The notes under the pieces were generated by a model, which searched no databases, was not told the DNA's origin, and was given only the letters and a program-made list of their open reading frames with translations. A program made the translations under genes and the position numbers. A stretch of 64,000 nt of DNA, taken from NCBI GenBank assembly GCA_963969365.1, contig OZ017747.1, forward strand, positions 1,736,001-1,800,000, given 5' to 3'. The DNA comes from Asterochloris sp. CNOR1. Its lineage: Eukaryota > Chlorophyta > Trebouxiophyceae > Trebouxiales > Trebouxiaceae. The first letter of the stretch is position 1; every line of letters begins with the position of its first letter. Below are positions 56,824-64,000 of this stretch, in pieces.

Positions 56824-59800
56824 ATGGCAGAGGAGCAGATCTGTCCTCGCCATCCCCTGCAGAAACTGACAGAAGAGGAAGACGACAAGGGCAGCCCGAT
56901 TCTGTGAGCTGCTCTGCCTGGGAGCAATCTCGTGACAAGGATCATCTGCAAACACAGCATGTCAACATGGCTTGATATCTGTATGCATGGGCTCAGCCTC
57001 CATCCTGCCTGCAGGGTATGCAGCGTGTGTGGGTACTATGTTGAGCAAGCGCACTTCTCGAAGGAGCCAACCTTCACCAAGGGTGCTGCCGGGGAGAGTG
57101 CTGTGGCGGGGCAGTATGTCTCAGACTCCCACAACGGCGTCCGGCTGGCGAATGGGCGGGTGTATGGCGGGGTGAGGGGTTTGAGGGCAACTCATTTGGC
57201 TCAGCTCTGTTCTGTTGTTCCTGCCTCTGCGTGGCCCATGCTGGCAGTCATGCATGCAAGCAGCTCTGGGGATTCTCCCCAGCTGTCTGATGTGTGAAGC
57301 CCTTCATTGTTGCCTGCCCTGGTCATGCAGCCCCCTAGTCGAGCGGAGACTCCTCTGCAATCCTTTGGCAAAGCTGACGCTCCTGCACCCAGTTCCCTCC
57401 TGCAGACAGAGCCCCATGAGAAGAGCTTGCGCGTGGGGCGCCAGCAGTTGGAGAACCTGGTATACCATCTCAACATCATCCCCCACAATGACACTGTTGA
57501 TGGCGCACATCGCCTCTACAAGATGGCGGTCACCAAGGAGGGCTTCACACGGGGACGGCGCCGTGGCGAGGTGCGCCGGACCCTGCGCAGACAGCTCTGT
57601 CGATGCAGCAGGTTGTGCCGTGGCCTCGTCATCTGCAGGCTGCCTGCGCAGCAGCTCGCCATCTGCCTGTGCAGCATGTCGCCGCTTCCTTGCTTTGCCG
57701 TCGCCTGCAGGCAAGGCGGACTGCTCTTTGTGCAGAGGCAGCTTGCGGGCAGCAGCTTGTGCCATGGCTTTCAGCTCTGCAGGCTGCCTGTGCTTGCTGC
57801 TCGCCTGTTGTGCTATGCCTTATGGGCCACTGCTATGCTCCGTAAGCATGGTGCGCTGGGGCTTGCGTGGGCAGCTCTGTGTGGTGCTCATGATGTAGCG
57901 TTGCAAAAAGGATGCTGTCCTGGCGGGTGAGGCGGCCCCTATGCGAGCAGCACAGATTGCCACTGGGACTGCTGCTTCCCTGGCAGGAGTGTCCGAGGGC
58001 GACTGTGCAGCCCCCAGTGGACAGCATCTCCCTGAAAGTCGACCCACATAGCATCCCTGTCCCCTGCAGGTAGCGGGCGCATGCCTCTACATCTTCACCC
58101 GCCAGACCAACAAGCCGGTCATGCTGATCGACATCTCGGACGCGCTGGCTATCAATGTGTTTGACCTGGGCGGCGTGTTCCTGCAGCTCATCAGGGCGCT
58201 CTGCTTGGACACCCATGACAATGTCATCAGGTAGGCAGCAGGCAGACTGCCTGCAGCAATACCCTTTCCAGGTCTGCAATCAGGAAAGATGCAGACGGAA
58301 GGGGCTGAAATGCTTTGCTGTCGAATGGCGATCAGCTGACAGTGCCACTGGCCACCACTCCATTACAAGTACTCTGTAGGTTTTGATGCGCTCTGTCTCT
58401 GGGCTAGCGCTGTTTTTCTCTGCTGATGGGCCTTGTGACGCTGGTGTGCCGCCAGCCTCTTGTATGTCTTGACAGCGACTCTGAGTTATGTGCAGGCCTG
58501 TGGACCCCAGCCTATTCCTGGAGCGCTTTGTTCGGCAGCTCGAGTGCATGAGTGGTGCCAGCAATCAGGCTGTGAATGCAGTCCAGAACACGGCGCTGCG
58601 GCTGGTCAAGAGCATGAAACGGGACTGGATGCAGACTGGGCGGCGTCCCAGCGGCATCTGCGGGGCAGCCATCTTCATCGCATGCCACATCCATGGTGGG
58701 GCTGCTGCAGAGAGTGCTGCTGAGTGCTGACATGCCAATGGCTGCCAGAAATCCCAGTGACCTCTGCAGAGGTGCTGCCATGTCCATTGCCGCTTGCACG
58801 GTGGGGGCACCTTCCAATACGTGGAGTTGGTTATGTGCCTTGGCTTAGCTGCTGTTGGGTGTGATGGGTCATCCAGCCTCACACCTGATTTGTTGATGCC
58901 TGTTGGTTGTACTGGATTGAGTTGGCAAGCTACTGCAAAACAGCAGCTGGCTCTAGCAGTGCACAAGCCAGGCAAGCGCTGCAGTCAGACATCCTGGGGG
59001 CACGACTTGGCTGTGAGCTTCGCGCCCATCAGGTAGAACAGGGCGCAGCACTTGATGCAAGCCTCTGGTGTGCCCTAGCCTCTGGCATGCCAAGACACAG
59101 CTATCCTACTTTGAACCCCCACCCCCCACTTCCCGGTTCTGCAGGGGGGCAGGAAACGGCCAAGACCAAGTTGGCAAATGCCTGGCTGCCTGCCTGCAGG
59201 GTTCCAGCCCACACGGCGTGACGTGGTGGTCAAGGTGCATATAGGGGAGTCCACGCTGTCGCGGCGGATTAGCGAGTTCTCGAGCACACAGGTGGCCTCG
59301 CAGACCATGTCAGGGTTCGAGGCTGATGTGATGGCGTTAGAGGCGGAGGAGCAGGCTGCCGAACAGGGGCAGGCCCTGCTGGTCAGCCCTGAGGCCCAGG
59401 AGCTTGGTGAGGGGGAGGGCAGCCTCATCCAGCTGGGTGGTTGCTCCCACACGGGTGAGGCTGAGCAGCCTGGCGGGCTGGTCTGTTTGTGTGTGGTCTC
59501 GCGGTGGTCAGGAAGGTGACGCCTGTGTCAGGGGCAACATGTACAGCAGGTATCATGCCTGCCTGCTGGGCCCCTGCCTGATGGGCTGGCAATTTTTGTG
59601 CAGTGGCCTACTACAAACCTGTGCTGGCAGAGGGCCAGGGCTTGCTGCAGGTCACAGTGATGGCAAGCAGTGTGCTTGTCTGCTTGTGACTCAGAGCTGC
59701 GCTCTGCCTCCTGCTGTACTACACCACATGGGCACTTAGGGTGCCTGGGCTGACGGTTGCGTCATCCCTTCTACCTGCAGCGCATAAGGCAGACTGAGTT

Positions 59801-62800
59801 GTGCCCTCTCTCTCACCAGCAGTGCAGCTGAGGTGCCGACCTTGACATCTGGCCCCTTCAGTGTCACACCTGGTCCCTCCCTGCCTGCAGCAAACGAGGA
59901 AGCTGAGGTCTATGCTGTGGGCCTCTGCAAGGACTGCTATGCCGCGTTTCTCAACAACTCTGGCGGCTACAAGGCTGGCAAGAACCCCCCATGCTTTGAC
60001 AAGCCAGCCAGGCGGAGGAAGCGGCGGAGGACTGATGAGGTGAAGTGCTGCCTTTGAAATTCGGGCCCAAGCTTTGCAAATCCTGGTGCACTCTATGCCT
60101 TGGTTGCAGACCACCATTGTGTTGCAGGTGTGTGTATTTGCTCAGTTCAGTGCTGCAAGCGATGAGCTGGGCGTGTCACTTGTGCACTGCTTTCACATTC
60201 CTGTGCGGAATGCAATGGGCATACGCGCACACGTCTGCTGTGCACCTCCACCCCTTCACCTAAGGTCGGCAATGCTCACGGCACAGATGGTGGGCCAGCC
60301 TCGCATGCACCCACTCTGTGACAGTCTTGAATGCGGAAACGTGGAGAGCTTTCAGCACATGAGTGGGAGCTATTGCAGCGGTCTGGCGGTGTGCAGCACC
60401 ACAGTGGGCCCTGCTGCAGGAGCAGGAAGTGACCATCCTGAAAGCCAGGGAACTGAGTTTCTGAATGCTGCAGAAAGTAGAAGGTGAACCTTGGGACGAT
60501 GAGCAGGTGCTGCTCCCTAGAAATCTCATGACAGTGCATTCATACCTCTGGCTTGACCTGGCTGAATGGCTCGCTGCAGGAATCAGGACGTGATGAAGAG
60601 GAGGAGCAGGAGGTTTCAGCCCTGTCTGCCCCTGGCGATGAAGAGGCTGACGAAGTGGAGGCTGACATGCAGGCCATGCTGAACGGGCCCATGCAGCAGA
60701 TTGCCAGGGTGAGCACATGCAGCTCCTGGTGCCCAGAATGCTTCAAGAGTGGCCAACAGGGCTGCATCTGACAGAGCAGCAGGTGCAGCACTGCAGGGGT
60801 GCCTTACTGAGGTGTCAAGATGCCAAAAGGACTCTACAGGGGCAGCCTTTTTTAGGTGTTGTTTCTTGCGCAGGGTCCTGTCCAGTTGCAGTACACTGCA
60901 TATGAGGTGTACAACCCCTTTGGAAGTGCAGGCTCTCACATGTGCAGGCACAACAGCACTTCACTATCTCTCGTGGTGGGTTGGGAGGGACAGGAGAACC
61001 AAGCATCGTCCCTCACTCCTGTGGCTTGTGTGTGTAGGATGTGATCCCAGAGGATCAGCTGCAGCCCGCATCCCCCACACCCAAGCGACAGCCACTTCCT
61101 GCGGCTCAGACAGCTGCCGCACCCCCGGAGGTGCCTGCCCGCTCACACCACCGGAGGGGCAGGCAGCAGACACCGCCAGGGGCTGAGCCAGCCTCTCAGC
61201 AGGCCAGCGCGCCTGACATGCAGGCGTCTCAACAGGTGAAATGGTTTGGGATATTCCCTAGTGGGGACCTGCTTGAGCCTTGCACAGGTGCCGCCTCTGC
61301 CACTTTCTCAATTGAGACGGTTCGTCTGCTGGAGCAGTAGTTTGAACAGGTGGCTGTTGGAGGCTTCCAGCAGGGGCGATGCTTCCTCTGGGTGATGCCA
61401 TGGCTGGCAGAAACTGTAAGATGTACACTGCAGGCCTCAGCATCACAGGGTTGCGGCAGGCATCAGGCCCAGCAGGCGCCGACAGCCTCCCCGCTGCTTG
61501 TGATGAGCGCAAAAGGGCACCTTTGCAGCCAGCCGGAAACGCAGTCGTCTGCGCATGGTGGTGGCCAGCTTGGCACACAGGCGTCCCCGCGCAGGGCCGC
61601 GAGCAACCTGGGGGCAGCAATCCAGGCAGGGGAGGATGATGATGAGGAGCACGCCGAGGAGCGCGCCATCGTGATTGCAGAGGAGCCGGCAGGTGCAGTT
61701 AGCAAAGCACTGACTGCACAACCAGGCCATGTGTTTGAGTCTCACCTTCCTAAAGAACTGTCGCAGATCTGCTCAAATTCACCCAGTGAGGAGCTGGCAG
61801 GTGCATGGTTGTATAGCACTTGAGATGTGCCTCCTCCTGTGTCCAGCAGCTTGATGAGGAGTCAGCAGGTGCCTTCATGGTGCCTGACTGCACAGCTGCA
61901 GCAAGGGCTTCCTGCTGTTGAAGCTTGTCATTGCGTTGCAGCGGGTGTGGCAGCCTGCTGTCCCAGGCAGGGTGCTGCCAAGCGTGAGACCACACCTTGC
62001 CCGTGAGGCATCACTAAAAGTCCACCTTATCCCCATCAGTCGCCTGGCAAGGGCTACTTCTCGAGTGGCCTGGTATTGCCCAGCGCCTGCAGAGGAAGTC
62101 ACAGACTGACATTCATCTCTTGCCAGCTGCCTGCCTGCAGAGGACATGATTGACACCCTGTCAGATGTGTCAGATACGGACCTGGATCGTTACCTGCTAG
62201 ACCCAGAAACGCGTGAGTTCAAGGTGAGATCCCTGCAGTGTGATCAGCAAGCAATACTGCAAGCTGTCGCTAGCAGTACCCATCAAGCAGGGTAGTAGTC
62301 AGCATAGGCGTTCAACATGTGAAGCCTGCACTGTGCCCTGCAAACATCACTGCAGGCCGTTGCCAGCAGAGGCCATGAAGCAGTGAGGTGCTCAGCACAT
62401 TGATAAATGAGCACTGCTGTTGTGGCCACTGCCACTGACTGGCCAGCAGGGAGTGACAGACAGCAGTGTCCTGCTCTTTTGTGAGAACAACGACCAAGAC
62501 TGGACCTTGCCACGCTGCAGGTCAAGAAGGAGACCTGGGAGGCCCTGAACAAGGAGTGGGTCGAAAAGGAGGAGCTCAAAAGGCAGCAGCAGGCTGAGGC
62601 TGAGAAGGTGAGCAGTGCTGCATACTGAACTGTCAGTGAGCCTGGCATGGTGACTGCAAGGAGGGCTGTGGACAGGGGGGAAGGGTTGATGGAGGCAGGC
62701 CAAATCGGGGCGGGCAGGGCTGTGGTGGTGGCTGCAGCACGGCCTAGGGGAAGGATGTGCTGGAGAAGCCAGAGCAGGCCAAGGCTCAGTGGTACACGCC

Positions 62801-64000
62801 GTGCTGCTGCCTGGGTTCTGCAGCGACTCGTTGGAGACAAGAAGCAGCAGCAGGCTGAGGCCTCAACAGTGGACATCCTGTACAAGCTGTGCCAGGGCGC
62901 AGCTTGTGAGCGAACAGCAGGCTGCAGGCAGTGACCATGAAGGCTCATTGTGCCGGCGCTGGAGCAGGCTCCACAACCAGGCTATGAAACACCATGACCT
63001 GGGCCAGCTGCTGGGATGGGTAGCGGCCTGCAGCATGCATGCTTGCTACAGGCCAAACGCAGAGGGGAGGAGAGCCAATGCACAGGGGGGCGGCTGTTGC
63101 TTGTCATCAGGGGCACTCTGCACGCTTACAGAGCGCTAACAGTGCTTAGCCAAGAAGCACTGCGGCCCCTGCAGGCCCATGCGGAGCGGGAGGCAGCTGA
63201 GGCTGCAGGCAAGCCGGTCAAGCGCAGGCGGGGGCGCCCCCCTGGGAGCAAGACGAAGGCCAAGGCGGAGGACTCCCTGGAGCCTGGCACCACTGCAGCC
63301 GAGTCAGTGAACAAGTGGGTGACCTGCTTGGCTGAGCCGATGTGAGGCCCACCAATGGCTGTTATCGAGGTGCCAGGCTCTCACCAGTTAGACCTGGAGC
63401 TGAGTTTGTGTTGCTGAGGTGATAGTGGCTGCTGTCTGACCCAGGGTTGTGCTTTGGCGCTGCAGGTTTCTGGCCACCCAGAAGATGAGCCACAAAATCA
63501 ATCCTGACGTCCTGATGGAGCTGTTTGGGGATGAGCCGGACGCTGGCGATGAGGCAGGGTGAGTGGGGACCAGCTGTGCCTGCGGGAGCATTCACAACAA
63601 CATGTTTCGCACCTCATGCCTTTCTGCAGGCTGATGCAAGGGCCAGCTGCACCTTGTCAAGCTACTGCAGCCAGGACAGCTGCCTGGGCAGAAGCTACAG
63701 TCAAGAGCTCCCTTCAGGCAGCTGGCAGCTTTTGGGACTGCACAGCTGTGACCAGTGTGGCCCACTCTTCTTGGGTTGGGATTGTTGATGGCGAACACAG
63801 GCTGCCAGGAAGTCTTGAATGAACACCCAACAGGTTTCCACTCTGCCCTGCAGGCCGGATGCGGCGGCCCAGAAGGCGCAGGCGGCCTTGCTGGAGCTCC
63901 AGCAGCAGCAGCGTCAGAAGGAGCAGAAGAAGCGCGAGCTGGAGCAGCAACGGCTCCAGAAGGAACAGAAGAGGCTGGGCGGCCTGAGGGCTGGTTCCCG
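56824..64000 (+). CDS. BRF1: BRF1, TFIIB-related subunit of TFIIIB (RNA polymerase III), open at window end
   Basis: Exons: 56824-56903, 57015-57171, 57331-57570, 58070-58230, 58496-58695, 59200-59454, 59828-60039, 60580-60708, 61038-61235, 61434-61692, 62141-62223, 62521-62607, 63175-63314, 63466-63558, 63854 to the window end; about 813 residues so far, all phases consistent. BRF1 recruits Pol III to tRNA and 5S genes. Seen in order: N-terminal zinc ribbon (ICPRH ... CSVCG), cyclin folds (LVYHLNIIPHNDTVDGAHRL; GACLYIFTRQTNKPVMLIDI; LRLVKSMKRDWMQTGRRPSG; ICGAAIFIACHIHG), the ESTLSRRISEF helix, then the C-terminal Brf1 homology block (LSDVSDTDLDRYLLDPETRE; ETWEALNKEW), an AT-hook-like RRRGRPPGSK and SHKINPDVLMELFGDEP. 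The last visible exon is a Gln/Lys/Glu coiled coil. Longer than the roughly 680-residue human protein because of acidic linkers. Confidence 0.93.

Noticed and set aside
1-64000. tRNA, rRNA, transposase or reverse-transcriptase genes
   Set aside because: No cloverleaf with the expected conserved arms, rRNA core or mobile-element protein motif was recognised on either strand while reading; a dedicated scan was not possible.

Overview
This window looks like nuclear DNA of a green alga, most plausibly a trebouxiophyte. The evidence is GC-rich sequence, genes split into many short exons, introns of roughly 60-700 bp with ctgcag-type acceptors, and the protein set: ER glucosidase II, NOB1, BRF1, a plant-type EamA transporter, hydroxyproline-rich (SPPPP)n repeats and a polycystin channel. 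No operons, bacterial features, tRNA, rRNA or CRISPR were seen. Gene models were built by hand from homology, GT/GC-AG boundaries and reading-frame phase; for five genes (glucosidase II copy 2, NOB1, subtilase, JmjC, BRF1) every intron phase is self-consistent.

Left part (1-16.4 kb): an 8,746-bp direct tandem duplication of a GH31 alpha-glucosidase II gene and the first exon of NOB1. Bases 1-3496 reappear at 8747-12242. The window opens in the 3' end of glucosidase copy 1. Next comes an orphan NOB1 exon 1, whose intron runs straight into exon 2 of glucosidase copy 2, creating a possible in-frame chimera without the usual signal peptide. Copy 2 is followed by an intact NOB1.

Middle (16.7-27.1 kb): a secreted proteinase K-like subtilase with Ig-like C-terminal domains (+), and convergently a DMT/EamA transporter (-). 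Behind it lies a decayed relic of the last two exons of the next gene.

27.5-49.8 kb: one very large gene (+), the main object of interest. It runs signal peptide, leucine-rich repeats, an array of proline-rich micro-exons (many apparently with GC 5' splice sites), a Thr/Ser/Pro mucin exon, Cys-containing Ig-like domains, a polycystin (PKD/TRPP) extracellular domain and channel, then a cytosolic tail made of a tandem cassette-exon array repeating R-R-K-S-N-L-A-D. It resembles a cell-wall-attached, PKD1-like mechanosensor with a tail of repeated basophilic kinase sites.

Right part: a JmjC/cupin_8 oxygenase (+), a leucine-rich-repeat protein resembling XRRA1 (-), and, divergent from it across about 150 bp, BRF1, the TFIIIB subunit of RNA polymerase III (+), which is still open at the window end. 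Several introns across the window contain decayed copies of neighbouring exon edges, so small tandem duplication is a recurring theme at scales from 30 bp to 8.7 kb.
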